Shown: positions 8,938-17,535, counted from the first letter of the stretch. The stretch: DNA of 64,000 nt from Psychrobacillus sp. FSL H8-0483 (GCF_038637725.1 NZ_CP152052.1:789501-853500), one strand, 5' to 3'. The notes: generated by a model not told the origin, from the sequence alone. A program made the numbers and translations.

Positions 8938-10887
8938 ATGAAAAAAAATACAAAAATGGCTCAAAAACTATTCAAAGCCGCTCTTGCTACTTCAGTTGCA
9001 ACTGGTGCTATGGTAGTGCTTGCTCCAGTAAATTCAGATGCAGCAACTACTAGTTTCAAAGACCTTAAGTCTACTAGCGATCACTATCAAACTGTACTAG
9101 ATTTAGCTGCAAAAGGAATCATTCAAGGATATGCAGATGGTACTTTCAAGCCAGACAATACAGTTACACGTGGACAAGCAGCTAAAATTATCGCGCTTGC
9201 TATTGGATTAGAAACAAAAGATGTCAAAAATCCCGGTTTCAAAGATATTAAAACAGATAACCAATATTATGGTCCAATCGCTGCACTTGTTCAGGCTGGT
9301 ATTATCACTGGATTTGAAGACAATACATATCGCCCTGGTGATACATTGACACGTGGTCAAATGGCGAAAATTATTGCTTTAGCGTTTGATCTTCCAGAAG
9401 AACAAACAATCAGTAACTCTTTCAAAGATGTAAAAGAAACACATTGGTTCAAAGGATATGTTCAAACACTAGTAACTCACAACATCACGAAAGGAACGAC
9501 TGCAACAACTTTCGATCCAGGCGCTGCGGTTAAACGTGGGCAATTAGCTTCTTTCGTTGTTCGTGCTGAAAAAGCAATAGACACTGGAGAGGTAGTTGTA
9601 AGTTTGAAAGAAGGTTCAATCGAGCTTGCTTCTGGCACATATACACTTTCTGCTGATCTACAAAAAGTATTAAATGTAGCAAATGCGGACGCTTTAGCTG
9701 GTGCAAAACTAAAATTCACAGCGAAAGATGGAGCAATCACTTCTATTGAATCATTAAATATTACAAAAGACAAAGTTACACTTGATGGTGCTGGTGCATC
9801 AGTAGCGGGCAATGTAGTAGTTAGTGGAGATTCAGTTATCCTTAAAAACCTTACAGTTACAGGTGACTTGAAACTTGGAAATGAAGTAAAAACTAGCTTT
9901 ACAGCTGAAAAAGTGACAGTTAAAGGAAAAACAACTGTATCTAATAAAAAAGCATTAGTAGCAAGCTTAGACAATCAATTCCTTGCTGCAGTAGCAAATG
10001 GTACAAGTATTACTTTCAATAACTCTACTTTAAATGATGTAGACATTGCACAATCAGGCGCGAAGCTTGAGCTTAAAGGTACAGGTACTGTGAAAAATGT
10101 AACCGTAACGACAGATGCTTCTGTGACAGCTGCTTCAGGAATTACAATTTCAAAACTTGCAATTGCTGCTGGAGTAAAAGATGTAAGTGTTAATGCGAAT
10201 GTTACAACATTAGACGTAAAAAATACTTCTACAAAAATAACACTTAGCGCAACAACTAAAATAACAAACCTTGTATTACCAGCTGGTGTAAAAGCTTCAG
10301 ATGTTATCACAAACTATGAAGCAGTAAAAGCTAACATCTCTCAAATCGGTGGAGTAAAAAATCCTGACTCATCAGCATTAACACCACCAGCAGGCGGCGG
10401 CGGTGGTGGTGGTTCAACTGGCGGCGGTGGTGGCGGTACAGTTACACCCCCTACTCAAACAGCTCAACAAAAATTAGATGCAGCAATTCTTGAAGGACTT
10501 ACTTCAGCTGATACTAAAGATGACACAATATCAATAGTGCCTAATGGGAATACTTTTAACGTCACAATTGATGTTAATAGTACTTTTGCAAACTTTACAG
10601 GGTTAGCGAGAAGTATCCATGGTAAGTATTCTCCAATTGCTACATTAAAAAGTATTACAATACCATACGAAGGTGTAGATATAGTAAAAACTTTCACTAC
10701 TAATGTTCCTTTTGATACTGCAGTAGAAGAAGCACTGGAAGATATTAATGCACTTACTACAAATACCGACATTACATTAGGATCACCACTAAGCCTGCTT
10801 AAAGGTAAAACTATTAGCTTTACTGTAGCTGGAACATTTGACAATGAACCTGTAAATGGTACTTACACATTTGTATTTGCGAAATAA
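8938..10887 (+). CDS. S-layer homology (SLH) surface protein with beta-helix and glycine linker
   Basis: ATG follows a strong AAGGAGG. A signal peptide covers residues 1-35. Three SLH repeats at about 36-215 share the pattern F.D......Y...I..L...GII.G and TRGQ, and would bind pyruvylated secondary cell-wall polymer. Residues 225-475 are repetitive and rich in V, T and N, and probably form a beta-solenoid. A poly-glycine linker (about 480-500) leads to a C-terminal domain of about 145 residues that I do not recognise. The gene stands alone between terminators. The first protein in the window shares its pre-linker segment, so the two belong to one surface-protein family. Confidence 0.85.
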   Translation: MKKNTKMAQKLFKAALATSVATGAMVVLAPVNSDAATTSFKDLKSTSDHYQTVLDLAAKGIIQGYADGTFKPDNTVTRGQAAKIIALAIGLETKDVKNPGFKDIKTDNQYYGPIAALVQAGIITGFEDNTYRPGDTLTRGQMAKIIALAFDLPEEQTISNSFKDVKETHWFKGYVQTLVTHNITKGTTATTFDPGAAVKRGQLASFVVRAEKAIDTGEVVVSLKEGSIELASGTYTLSADLQKVLNVANADALAGAKLKFTAKDGAITSIESLNITKDKVTLDGAGASVAGNVVVSGDSVILKNLTVTGDLKLGNEVKTSFTAEKVTVKGKTTVSNKKALVASLDNQFLAAVANGTSITFNNSTLNDVDIAQSGAKLELKGTGTVKNVTVTTDASVTAASGITISKLAIAAGVKDVSVNANVTTLDVKNTSTKITLSATTKITNLVLPAGVKASDVITNYEAVKANISQIGGVKNPDSSALTPPAGGGGGGGSTGGGGGGTVTPPTQTAQQKLDAAILEGLTSADTKDDTISIVPNGNTFNVTIDVNSTFANFTGLARSIHGKYSPIATLKSITIPYEGVDIVKTFTTNVPFDTAVEEALEDINALTTNTDITLGSPLSLLKGKTISFTVAGTFDNEPVNGTYTFVFAK

Positions 10888-10890
10888 GTA

Positions 10891-10909
10891 AGTGCCAGTT
10901 ACTCATACA
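10891..10909 (+). repeat. Interspersed repeat copy 1 (direct)
   Basis: GTGCCAGTTACTCATACAA differs at two positions from the copy at 10962-10980. The two copies bracket the terminator of the SLH gene. A third, inverted copy is at 8600-8620. Confidence 0.5.
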
Positions 10910-10912
10910 ATT

Positions 10913-10950
10913 AAAAAACTCTTATGTCCTTTGGGGCATAAGAGTTTTTT
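10913..10950 (+). terminator. Rho-independent terminator of the SLH gene
   Basis: CTCTTATG pairs perfectly with CATAAGAG, extended by A6/T6 on the flanks and a short loop. The symmetric A and T runs mean it could work in both directions. Confidence 0.9.
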
Positions 10951-10961
10951 GTGTTTCTTCG

Positions 10962-10980
10962 AGTGCCAGTCACTCACACA
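10962..10980 (+). repeat. Interspersed repeat copy 2 (direct)
   Basis: AGTGCCAGTCACTCACACAA is the second direct copy of the short repeat, just past the terminator. Confidence 0.5.
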
Positions 10981-10996
10981 ATACGCCCGAAGTAAG

Positions 10997-11120
10997 CATA
11001 ACCCCCAACGAACTAAGAATAAGTCACTGAATCCAACATAACCCTCAACGAACTAATCATAACCATCTTCGAATCCAACATAACTCTCAACGAACTCAGC
11101 ATAACCATCTCCGAACTTAG
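10997..11120 (+). repeat. Imperfect tandem repeat, 21-base unit
   Basis: About six units of 19-21 bases alternate between a CATAACCCTCAACGAACTAAT type and a CATAACCATCTTCGAATCCAA type, giving three 40-42-base double units. There is no open frame, stem-loop or promoter in it. It fills the gap between the SLH gene and the next gene. Confidence 0.75.
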
Positions 11121-11230
11121 CAAAATCACCCCACTCCCCACAAAACTAATACATAAGTACTAAAAACCAAATAACCAAACCAGTAAAATTTATTAACTAA
11201 TATCCTATTTTTCCAATTTTAGCTACTCAT

Positions 11231-11258
11231 TCGACATGCTTCATGCTAAACTTATGCT
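11231..11258 (+). promoter_or_regulatory. Likely sigma-A promoter
   Basis: TCGACA (11231-11236), a 16-base spacer and TATGCT (11253-11258). Transcription would begin near 11265, after the in-frame ATG at 11236, which supports 11284 as the true start of the next gene. Confidence 0.5.
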
Positions 11259-11283
11259 AAGATTAAGTAAAAAGGGGAATTCC

Positions 11284-11985
11284 ATGAAAAAGAGAAGAAG
11301 GCTAAAAATATTTTTGTTAACAGCTTTAATCATTATTATTGGGGCAGGAAGCTATTTACTATATGAATTTAAATTTAAAAAATATGACGTTGCCGATGAA
11401 GCGGTAACAGAGATTATGGCAGATCCTTACACAGTGGAGTTACCGGATGGAAGTAAGATTACAATCGATGAAAATGGAAAAGTTATAGAAGATAAAGCAA
11501 CGGATACTAAGACAGTATCTGCAGGCCATTCAATAACGGGTAGTGTTGGACAAGCTAACGATCAAACACAATCTTCCAGTCAAACAAGTTCAACTGGATC
11601 AACTGATTCAACAACAGCCAACTCATCCACGACACCAACTGTCGGTTCGATTAAAGAAAAATACATACCTGCCCTTCAAGGTTTAGAAGCCCAAGCAGAC
11701 TCGAAAATAAACGCACTTGTCGGCCGTGCAAAGGGCGAATATCAGGACAAGAAAGCAAACGGAGAAAGTATCAATTTCGGATACTTCTACAATAAGTACA
11801 TGGCTGCTGCAAAAGATTTAGAAACAAGCACGGATGCTGTATTTTATGGCGTACTAGCAGCAGTAGAAAAAGACCTAGTAGCAAACGGTTTTGATAAATC
11901 GTACGCAAAAAGCTTCAAAGAAGAATACGAAGCGACGAAAAAAGCAAGAAGAGATAGTTTATTAAACAAGGCCCTTGGCAAATAA
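11284..11985 (+). CDS. Membrane-anchored protein of unknown function
   Basis: This 233-residue product starts at the ATG after AAAAGGGG. The in-frame ATG at 11236 has no ribosome site and lies upstream of the predicted transcript start. The N-terminus is basic (KKRRRLK) and is followed by one membrane helix (about 9-27). Residues 90-125 form a Ser/Thr/Gln-rich low-complexity linker. The C-terminal 110 residues are charged and helical. The topology suggests an outward-facing spacer and helical domain at the cell surface. I do not recognise the family. It ends at a terminator shared with the convergent VanZ gene. Confidence 0.75.
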   Translation: MKKRRRLKIFLLTALIIIIGAGSYLLYEFKFKKYDVADEAVTEIMADPYTVELPDGSKITIDENGKVIEDKATDTKTVSAGHSITGSVGQANDQTQSSSQTSSTGSTDSTTANSSTTPTVGSIKEKYIPALQGLEAQADSKINALVGRAKGEYQDKKANGESINFGYFYNKYMAAAKDLETSTDAVFYGVLAAVEKDLVANGFDKSYAKSFKEEYEATKKARRDSLLNKALGK

Positions 11986-11990
11986 TTAAA

Positions 11991-12048
11991 ATACAAAAAA
12001 ATCCGCTAGGACTCACTTTACAGAGGGATCCCGACGGATTTTTTGTAT
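11991..12048. terminator. Bidirectional terminator between convergent genes
   Basis: ATACAAAAAAATCCG pairs with CGGATTTTTTGTAT around a loop of about 29 bases. A-run and T-run flanks serve both strands. The right arm lies inside the last codons of the minus-strand VanZ gene. Confidence 0.65.
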
Positions 12049-12492
12049 CCATTCCATAAAAACTAAAACACCTAAAAACGTAATAGCCCCGCACATATCA
12101 AGAAAAACATCATGCCACGTAGGAGTCCGGCCTCCCGTAAGCAACTGTCGATACTCATCCGTACAAGCAATGATAAAAGTGGACAAACCAGCAAGCAATA
12201 CTCGGAATCTCTTCTTTGGTAAAACGAAATAAACGGCAACTGCGACAAAACCAAAAAGAAAGAAATGTGCACCTTTCCGAATAATAAACTCCAAAAATCG
12301 ATAATATCCACGCTGCTCAATAGAAACTGTTTTTCCCCAATAAGGTATTTCCAGCTTCGCTAACTGCGTTTCCAATGGCTTATATGGTAGCATTTCCTGA
12401 AGTGTAGGTATAAGAGATTGTTGCTCGTACGTTTGACCGGAAGATAGGAATAAAATAGTCACAAGAAAGAGTAAAACAAGTAGTTTATTCAT
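12013..12492 (-). CDS. VanZ-family membrane protein
   Basis: This 159-residue protein has about four membrane helices. The family signature lies near the C-terminus: DEYRQLL, then GRTPTWHDVFLDMCGA. I chose the Met at 12492 (MNKLLVLL, directly starting a hydrophobic helix) over the upstream Met at 12561, which would add a polar 23-residue extension. VanZ-like proteins are linked to low-level teicoplanin resistance in enterococci, but most chromosomal homologues in Bacillales have no defined role. It is transcribed divergently from the exopolysaccharide operon and shares a 171-base promoter region with it. Confidence 0.8.
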   Translation of the reverse strand: MNKLLVLLFLVTILFLSSGQTYEQQSLIPTLQEMLPYKPLETQLAKLEIPYWGKTVSIEQRGYYRFLEFIIRKGAHFFLFGFVAVAVYFVLPKKRFRVLLAGLSTFIIACTDEYRQLLTGGRTPTWHDVFLDMCGAITFLGVLVFMEWIQKIRRDPSVK

Positions 12493-12605
12493 AACAAAAT
12501 AATACCACAATTTACAAATATAATTGGTACTAAATGAATTGTAGAAATGTCTCGTTTTCAATAGAAAATTGAGATTATTTGTAATAGAATAGGTAATATT
12601 TATGT

Positions 12606-12611
12606 TATACT
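12606..12611 (+). promoter_or_regulatory. Possible -10 box of the exopolysaccharide operon
   Basis: TATACT lies 52 bases before the co-polymerase gene, in the divergent intergenic region. No convincing -35 box sits at standard spacing, so an activator may be needed, or the box may be fortuitous. Confidence 0.35.
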
Positions 12612-12663
12612 AGAATTTGTTGGTAAAGAAGATATTTGAGATGTAAAGGGGTAGCAAATACAT

Positions 12664-13392
12664 ATGGAAGAAACAATTAGTTTACAAGAATTATTTAAGA
12701 CATTGAGGAAAAGGCTTATATTGATTATCAGTATGGTCGCAGTTGTAGTAATGATTGCTGGAGTTATTAGCTACTTCTTTTTGACGCCAATCTATCAAGC
12801 TTCTACACAAATCCTTGTCAATCAACAAAAAATCGAGCAGCAACAATTCAATTCCCAAGACATACAAACGAATCTTCAGTTGATTAACACATATAACGTA
12901 ATTATTAAAAGCCCTGCTATTCTATCAAAAGTAATCGAGAATCTAGATCTGGACACGACACCAGCAGCCCTAACAGATAAAATCACCGTAACGAATGCAC
13001 AAAATTCGCAAGTAGTGAACATTAGTGTAGAAGACCCTGAACCTTTTAAAGCGGTGGATATTGCTAATACAACTGCACAAGTGTTCCAAGAAGAAATCCA
13101 AAAATTAATGAAAGTCGACAACGTAAACATCCTGTCACCAGCAGTGCATGTAGAAAATCCATCGCCAATTAAACCGAATCCTGTTCTTAACATGGCTATT
13201 GCAGCGGTTATTGGATTAATGCTTGGAGTGGGGATTGCATTCTTACTAGAATACTTAGATACGTCGATAAAAAATGAGCAAGATATTGAAGATATTCTTC
13301 AATTACCAATACTAGGACTTATTAGCCCAATTCCAGAAATAAATGATGTAAGTGTTACGAGTCAGATTAAGTCCCGACGAAAGCGAGTGTAA
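12664..13392 (+). CDS. Polysaccharide co-polymerase / kinase activator (Wzz family, CapA/YveK-like)
   Basis: This 242-residue membrane protein has a Wzz-type layout: N-terminal membrane helix (about 18-38), an extracytoplasmic coiled domain (40-170), the NPSPIKPNP motif before the second helix (about 175-196), and a cytoplasmic tail. In Firmicutes such proteins set polysaccharide chain length, and the tail activates the partner tyrosine kinase. Only three bases separate it from the kinase gene. It is the first gene of the polysaccharide operon and corresponds in position to epsA/ywqC of Bacillus. Confidence 0.9.
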   Translation: MEETISLQELFKTLRKRLILIISMVAVVVMIAGVISYFFLTPIYQASTQILVNQQKIEQQQFNSQDIQTNLQLINTYNVIIKSPAILSKVIENLDLDTTPAALTDKITVTNAQNSQVVNISVEDPEPFKAVDIANTTAQVFQEEIQKLMKVDNVNILSPAVHVENPSPIKPNPVLNMAIAAVIGLMLGVGIAFLLEYLDTSIKNEQDIEDILQLPILGLISPIPEINDVSVTSQIKSRRKRV

Positions 13393-13395
13393 AGT

Positions 13396-14097
13396 ATGGC
13401 GAAAAAAACTAAAAGCTTAAAAGAAGTCGCCCGTAAATTAATCGTGAAAACCGATCCAAAATCTTTTGTTTCAGAACAATTTCGTATCGCTCGTACAAAC
13501 ATTAACTTCTCGAAACCAGATGGAGAGTTAACTACTTTACTATTTACATCTTCTGTACAAGCAGAAGGGAAGTCAACTTCTTCTGGTAATTTAGCTTGTT
13601 TGTTTGCACAAGAAGGAAAAAAAGTGATTCTAATTGATGCAGATATGCGAAAACCAACTGTCCAATATACATTTCATTTAACGAACACGATAGGTCTGTC
13701 CAATATACTAGCGCAAAGTACACCTGTGATGGATGCAGTGAAAGAGACGGATATTGAAAATCTACACATCATTACAAGTGGACCAATCCCTCCAAATCCG
13801 GCGGAATTGCTTAGTTCCAAGTCCATGGATGAAATGGTTGTGGAATTAAAAAAGCATTATGACCTCGTTATTTTTGATGCTCCTCCTGTATTATCCGTGA
13901 CAGATGCGCAAATTTTGGCGAATAAGTGTGAAGGAACTGTGCTTGTGATTAGTGCAGGTGCAACCGATAAAAATAGTGTGCTAAAAGCAAAAGAGTTGTT
14001 AGAAGCCTCAAAAGCGAAAATTATCGGAACTGTACTCAACAACTTCAAACTAGAAAAAGATCATTATTATTACCAATACTATGGAACGGAAGAGTAA
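13396..14097 (+). CDS. Bacterial tyrosine kinase (BY-kinase, CapB/YwqD/EpsB-like)
   Basis: This 233-residue P-loop kinase has a Walker A variant at 52-62 (SVQAEGKST, K59), Walker A' VILIDADMRKP and Walker B VIFDAPP. A C-terminal tyrosine cluster (HYYYQYYG) is the autophosphorylation site in this family. It has no membrane helix of its own and depends on the preceding co-polymerase. The kinase controls polymer assembly through cycles of phosphorylation with the phosphatase encoded next. Confidence 0.93.
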   Translation: MAKKTKSLKEVARKLIVKTDPKSFVSEQFRIARTNINFSKPDGELTTLLFTSSVQAEGKSTSSGNLACLFAQEGKKVILIDADMRKPTVQYTFHLTNTIGLSNILAQSTPVMDAVKETDIENLHIITSGPIPPNPAELLSSKSMDEMVVELKKHYDLVIFDAPPVLSVTDAQILANKCEGTVLVISAGATDKNSVLKAKELLEASKAKIIGTVLNNFKLEKDHYYYQYYGTEE

Positions 14098-14118
14098 AAA
14101 GGCACTTAGGTGTCTTTT
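14096..14118 (+). terminator. Hairpin between kinase and phosphatase genes
   Basis: AAAAGGCAC pairs with GTGTCTTTT around a four-base loop, and a second T-run follows. It overlaps the kinase stop codon. Because the phosphatase gene follows without an obvious new promoter, this is probably a partial terminator that lowers downstream expression. Confidence 0.5.
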
Positions 14119-14169
14119 ATACTCTCTTTTTATGTTAATTTAATTTTAAATAATAGGAGAATCTAGATA

Positions 14170-14937
14170 ATGATAGATATACATAGCCACATTTTATATG
14201 GAGTAGACGATGGACCAGGTGTAAAAGAAGTGACGATCCAAATGCTAGAGAAGGCAGTAAAAGAAGGAATAACGGAGATTATATCCACCTCTCATGCGTT
14301 CCATCCGCAATACCATGCAGAAGCACATGAAGTAAAAGAAAAACTGCTCACGCTACAACAAGAAATAGCAGAACAGCAACTACCTTTAAAATTACATATC
14401 GGACATGAAGCGAGACTAAGAGATGATTTAGTAGAGTTAATAAAAGAAGAGAAAATTCATACGCTTGCTGGATCTAAATACCTACTACTTGAACTCCCTT
14501 CGCAAGGTATTCCAAAGTACACGACAGATATTATTCATCAATTATTATCAGAAGACATACTGCCCATTATTGCACATCCGGAAAGAAACAAAGCAATTGC
14601 AGAAAATCCAAGTAGATTAAAGAAACTGATTAATCATGGAGCGATTGCACAAATTACATCAGGAAGCTTAGCAGGGCACTTTGGAAGAGGAATTCAAAAA
14701 CTATCCTTACAGTTAGTTGATGCAAACTTAGTGCATACATATGGTTCAGATGTACATAATTTAAAAACGAGACCATATAAATTTGACCGGGGATTAAGAT
14801 ACTTAGAAAAACATAAAAGATTAGATGCCGTAGACATTTTTCTCGAAAATAATGCAAGAATCGTAGAAAATAGCGAAGTCATCATATTAGAGCCAGAAGA
14901 CCTACAATTACCAAAATGGTGGAATATTTTCGCTTAA
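14170..14937 (+). CDS. Tyrosine-protein phosphatase, PHP family (CapC/YwqE/EpsC-phosphatase type)
   Basis: This 255-residue protein belongs to the PHP metal-dependent phosphatase family. Metal ligands are visible in the N-terminal MIDIHSHILYGVDDGP, in STSHAFHP, in the HPERN motif near 140 and in YGSDVHN near 197. It should dephosphorylate the tyrosine cluster of the kinase encoded just upstream and so reset the polymer-assembly cycle. Ribosome site is AGGAG. Confidence 0.93.
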   Translation: MIDIHSHILYGVDDGPGVKEVTIQMLEKAVKEGITEIISTSHAFHPQYHAEAHEVKEKLLTLQQEIAEQQLPLKLHIGHEARLRDDLVELIKEEKIHTLAGSKYLLLELPSQGIPKYTTDIIHQLLSEDILPIIAHPERNKAIAENPSRLKKLINHGAIAQITSGSLAGHFGRGIQKLSLQLVDANLVHTYGSDVHNLKTRPYKFDRGLRYLEKHKRLDAVDIFLENNARIVENSEVIILEPEDLQLPKWWNIFA

Positions 14938-15112
14938 CGATGTAACTATTTATCATAAATAGGAGAAAATTATTTGTCTTAATTATCTGAATAATGGAGG
15001 AGTCCCGCCGATGGAGTTTTTTTGTAATTAAAAATACCTAAAACTATAATATTTAGTAAGTATTATAGTTTAAGAAAATCCCTATAAAATCCCAAAAATG
15101 CTATAATAATTA
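14938..15112 (+). ncRNA. Candidate structured leader inside the eps operon (possible EAR/epsC RNA)
   Basis: A 177-base gap separates the phosphatase and dehydratase genes in an otherwise tight operon. It contains a perfect 11-base inverted repeat (15041-15051 with 15061-15071, AAACTATAATA/TATTATAGTTT, 9-base loop), a GC-rich segment (GGAGGAGTCCCGCCGATGG, 14996-15014) followed by a T-run, and a TATAAT box. In B. subtilis the EAR (epsC) antitermination RNA sits at the equivalent place between epsB and epsC. Position and structure suggest a relative, but I cannot confirm the conserved EAR motifs by eye. Confidence 0.35.
15102..15107 (+). promoter_or_regulatory. Perfect -10 box before the dehydratase gene
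   Basis: TATAAT with no good -35 partner at 17 bases. If used, transcription would start near 15114. That would exclude the GTG at 15115 and favour the GTG at 15148 as translation start. Confidence 0.4.
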
Positions 15113-15147
15113 GGGTGAAAGTATTATTTGGGAATGGGGTTGTAATA

Positions 15148-16983
15148 GTGTCATTAGGAAAAAGAATGTCGCTGTTAGTTTTTGTCGATTCTGTTATCGT
15201 ATTGTTTTCTATCTTCATCGGATACTTTTTACTGCATCCAATCGACAATCCTTTTACAGATTCATTTTTAGTAACAAGCTCTATTACTATTTTCATAGCA
15301 CATCATGTCTTAGCAATGTATTTTGGATTATATCGAAAGGTGTGGGAGTACGCTTCTATTAGAGAATTAGAATCCATCTTTAAAGCGGTAACGTTATCCA
15401 TTATTGTAGTAGCAATCGTTCAACAAATCATTCGAGGAGATATATTATATAGAGCATTATCCATTACGTGGATGCTACATATGTTACTCATTGGAGGATC
15501 AAGGCTTTCTTGGAGAGTGTTCCGAGATACATATATATCAGGAGAAAAAGTAAATAGCGCAAAAAAGCGAACGCTCATTATTGGGGCTGGATCAGCAGGC
15601 ACCATGATTGCTCGTCAATTGCTGAAGAACATGGATTCACCACTAGTTCCAGTAGCTTTTATAGACGATGATTATAAGAAAAAAGGTCTAGAAATCTTCA
15701 ATATTCGAGTAATGGGTGGAACAGACATTATACAAGATGCTGTGAAAGACTTGGACATCGAACACATCATCATTGCCATCCCATCACTCGACAAAACAAC
15801 GAGTGCCATGCTAATGCAACAGTGCTTAGACACTGGAGTACATACACAAATCATGCCGCTTATTGAAGACTTATTGACTGGTAAAGTATCAGTCAATGAA
15901 ATTAGAGATGTAAAATTAGAAGACCTACTCGGACGCGACGAAGTAGAACTAGACTTAGAATTGATCTCTACCAAATTGACAAATAAAAAGATTCTCATAA
16001 CCGGAGCGGGCGGCTCCATAGGTTCAGAAATTTGTCGTCAAGTAGCAAGATTCGATCCAAGCCAACTCATTCTACTCGGTCACGGAGAAAATTCTATCTA
16101 TACAATAGACATGGAATTGCGCCGAAAGGTTTCACCAAACACAGAAATAATTCCAATAATTGCAGATGTTCAAGATCGAAACCGTATCTTTGACATTATG
16201 TCTGAATATAAACCAGATGTTATTTACCATGCTGCAGCCCATAAACATGTTCCTTTAATGGAAGGAAACCCGATGGAAGCAGTCAAAAATAATATCTTTG
16301 GTACAAAAAATGTAGCAGAAGCAGCAGATATGTTTGGCGTCGGCTATTTCGTCATGATTTCAACCGATAAAGCGGTTAACCCACCGAATATCATGGGTGC
16401 AACCAAACGCTTTGCTGAAATGATTGTTCAGAATCTTGCAAAAGAAAGTGAGACGAAATTCGCAGCAGTCCGCTTCGGAAACGTGCTTGGTTCTCGCGGA
16501 AGCGTAGTACCACTATTTAAAAAACAAATAGCTGCTGGTGGACCGGTGACCGTAACCGATCCAGAGATGACACGATATTTCATGACCATACCAGAAGCAT
16601 CTCGACTAGTCATTCAAGCTGGAACACTTGCAAATGGCGGAGAAGTATTCGTCCTCGACATGGGAGAACCGGTTAAAATTGTGGACCTAGCTAAAAATCT
16701 CATCAAGCTTTCTGGTTACGCAGCAAACGAGATTGGCATCCAATTCTCAGGCATTCGGCCAGGCGAGAAGTTGTTTGAAGAACTTTTGAACGAAAATGAA
16801 ATTCAAAATGGCTATGTATTTCCAAAGATTCATATTGGACGCGCTACTCCAATTAGTCAGCTGGAGTTGGAGGATGTGCTGGATAACCTACTGGAGATGC
16901 CGGTTTTAGAAGTGAAAGAGACGCTAGTAGGGATTGCTAATAGGAAGAATGTCGAATTAATGAATAAGAGAATGATGGCATGA
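15148..16983 (+). CDS. Membrane UDP-sugar 4,6-dehydratase / epimerase (CapD/EpsC/PglF family)
   Basis: I chose the GTG at 15148 (611 residues), eight bases after GGGG; the GTG at 15115 has no ribosome site. Four N-terminal membrane helices (about 5-110) precede a first Rossmann domain (GAGSAGTM, about 143). The catalytic short-chain dehydrogenase domain starts near 280 (ITGAGGSIGSE) and contains MISTDKAVNP in place of the usual Tyr active site, as in PglF/CapD enzymes. They convert UDP-GlcNAc to a UDP-4-keto-6-deoxy sugar, the first step to FucNAc- or QuiNAc/bacillosamine-type residues. Confidence 0.9.
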   Translation: MSLGKRMSLLVFVDSVIVLFSIFIGYFLLHPIDNPFTDSFLVTSSITIFIAHHVLAMYFGLYRKVWEYASIRELESIFKAVTLSIIVVAIVQQIIRGDILYRALSITWMLHMLLIGGSRLSWRVFRDTYISGEKVNSAKKRTLIIGAGSAGTMIARQLLKNMDSPLVPVAFIDDDYKKKGLEIFNIRVMGGTDIIQDAVKDLDIEHIIIAIPSLDKTTSAMLMQQCLDTGVHTQIMPLIEDLLTGKVSVNEIRDVKLEDLLGRDEVELDLELISTKLTNKKILITGAGGSIGSEICRQVARFDPSQLILLGHGENSIYTIDMELRRKVSPNTEIIPIIADVQDRNRIFDIMSEYKPDVIYHAAAHKHVPLMEGNPMEAVKNNIFGTKNVAEAADMFGVGYFVMISTDKAVNPPNIMGATKRFAEMIVQNLAKESETKFAAVRFGNVLGSRGSVVPLFKKQIAAGGPVTVTDPEMTRYFMTIPEASRLVIQAGTLANGGEVFVLDMGEPVKIVDLAKNLIKLSGYAANEIGIQFSGIRPGEKLFEELLNENEIQNGYVFPKIHIGRATPISQLELEDVLDNLLEMPVLEVKETLVGIANRKNVELMNKRMMA

Positions 16984-17048
16984 AAATAGCTACTAAAAAT
17001 TTGCTAGAGTTAAAAACTTTTATAGAAGGATTTGGAACGGAGAATAAG

Positions 17049-17263
17049 ATGAGTACATTGAAACTACAAACAGGTTATTTAAAGTCATTTATTCAACCGG
17101 AAGAATTACTTCTATTAAAAGACTCTGTTCAACGTATTCACGAAAAAATGCATAAAAGAAGCTTAGAAGGAAACAAGTTTTTAGGATGGCTAGATTACCC
17201 GTTAGAAAATCATGACTCTCAAATAGAAGAGATGATAGCAATTGCCAAAGGAGACGCTATCAA
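17049..17263 (+). pseudogene. pgi: Truncated glucose-6-phosphate isomerase gene (N-terminal part)
   Basis: From the ATG at 17049 (after GGAACGGAG) the product resembles the Pgi N-terminus: YLKSFIQPEEL, LKDSVQRIHEKMHKR and NKFLGWLDYP match the Bacillus pattern ELTYLRDAV..AHHSLHEKTG.GNDFLGWIDLP. After about 70 residues the similarity stops and the frame ends at 17267. A working Pgi has about 450 residues. The open frame also extends back to an ATG at 16980 that overlaps the dehydratase stop. Confidence 0.75.
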
Positions 17264-17489
17264 GTAAGTAACTTTGCGGAAAAGCTAGGACAAGGTACAG
17301 CTCCTTCTAATTTGGCAATTATGGGACGTTATATTTTAACACCGGAGATTTTTGAGTTTTTGGAAACACAGGAAACTGGTGCTGGTGGAGAAATTCAGTT
17401 GACGGATGCGATCCAACAGTTAAACCAAATGCAGGAATGTGTATGCGTTTGATTTTGAGGGTACGCGATTTGTGAATGTGAATAGTTAG
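17264..17489 (+). pseudogene. Fragment of UTP-glucose-1-phosphate uridylyltransferase gene (C-terminal part, frameshifted)
   Basis: Translating from 17264 gives [10 protein letters not shown], then [18 protein letters not shown] and [13 protein letters not shown], which are hallmark GalU/GtaB segments. The frame breaks near 17448. The next frame gives FDFEGTRF, matching the GtaB segment YDFEGKRY. Both the N-terminal two-thirds and the true C-terminus are missing. It is joined directly to the pgi remnant, so a deletion fused two housekeeping sugar genes that often flank polysaccharide clusters. Confidence 0.8.
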
Positions 17490-17512
17490 TTAGGTGGAAA
17501 TATTTAAATATT

Positions 17513-17535
17513 GAAGCCCATACTAGGTGGGCTTC
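17513..17535 (+). terminator. Perfect hairpin after the galU remnant
   Basis: GAAGCCCA pairs with TGGGCTTC around a seven-base loop. No clear T-run follows, so termination may be weak. It may be the original galU terminator. Confidence 0.45.

Noticed and set aside
9477-10310. Antisense frames of 165 and 111 codons opposite the SLH gene
   Set aside because: These come from the repetitive V/T-rich coding sequence of the beta-helix; no start signals.
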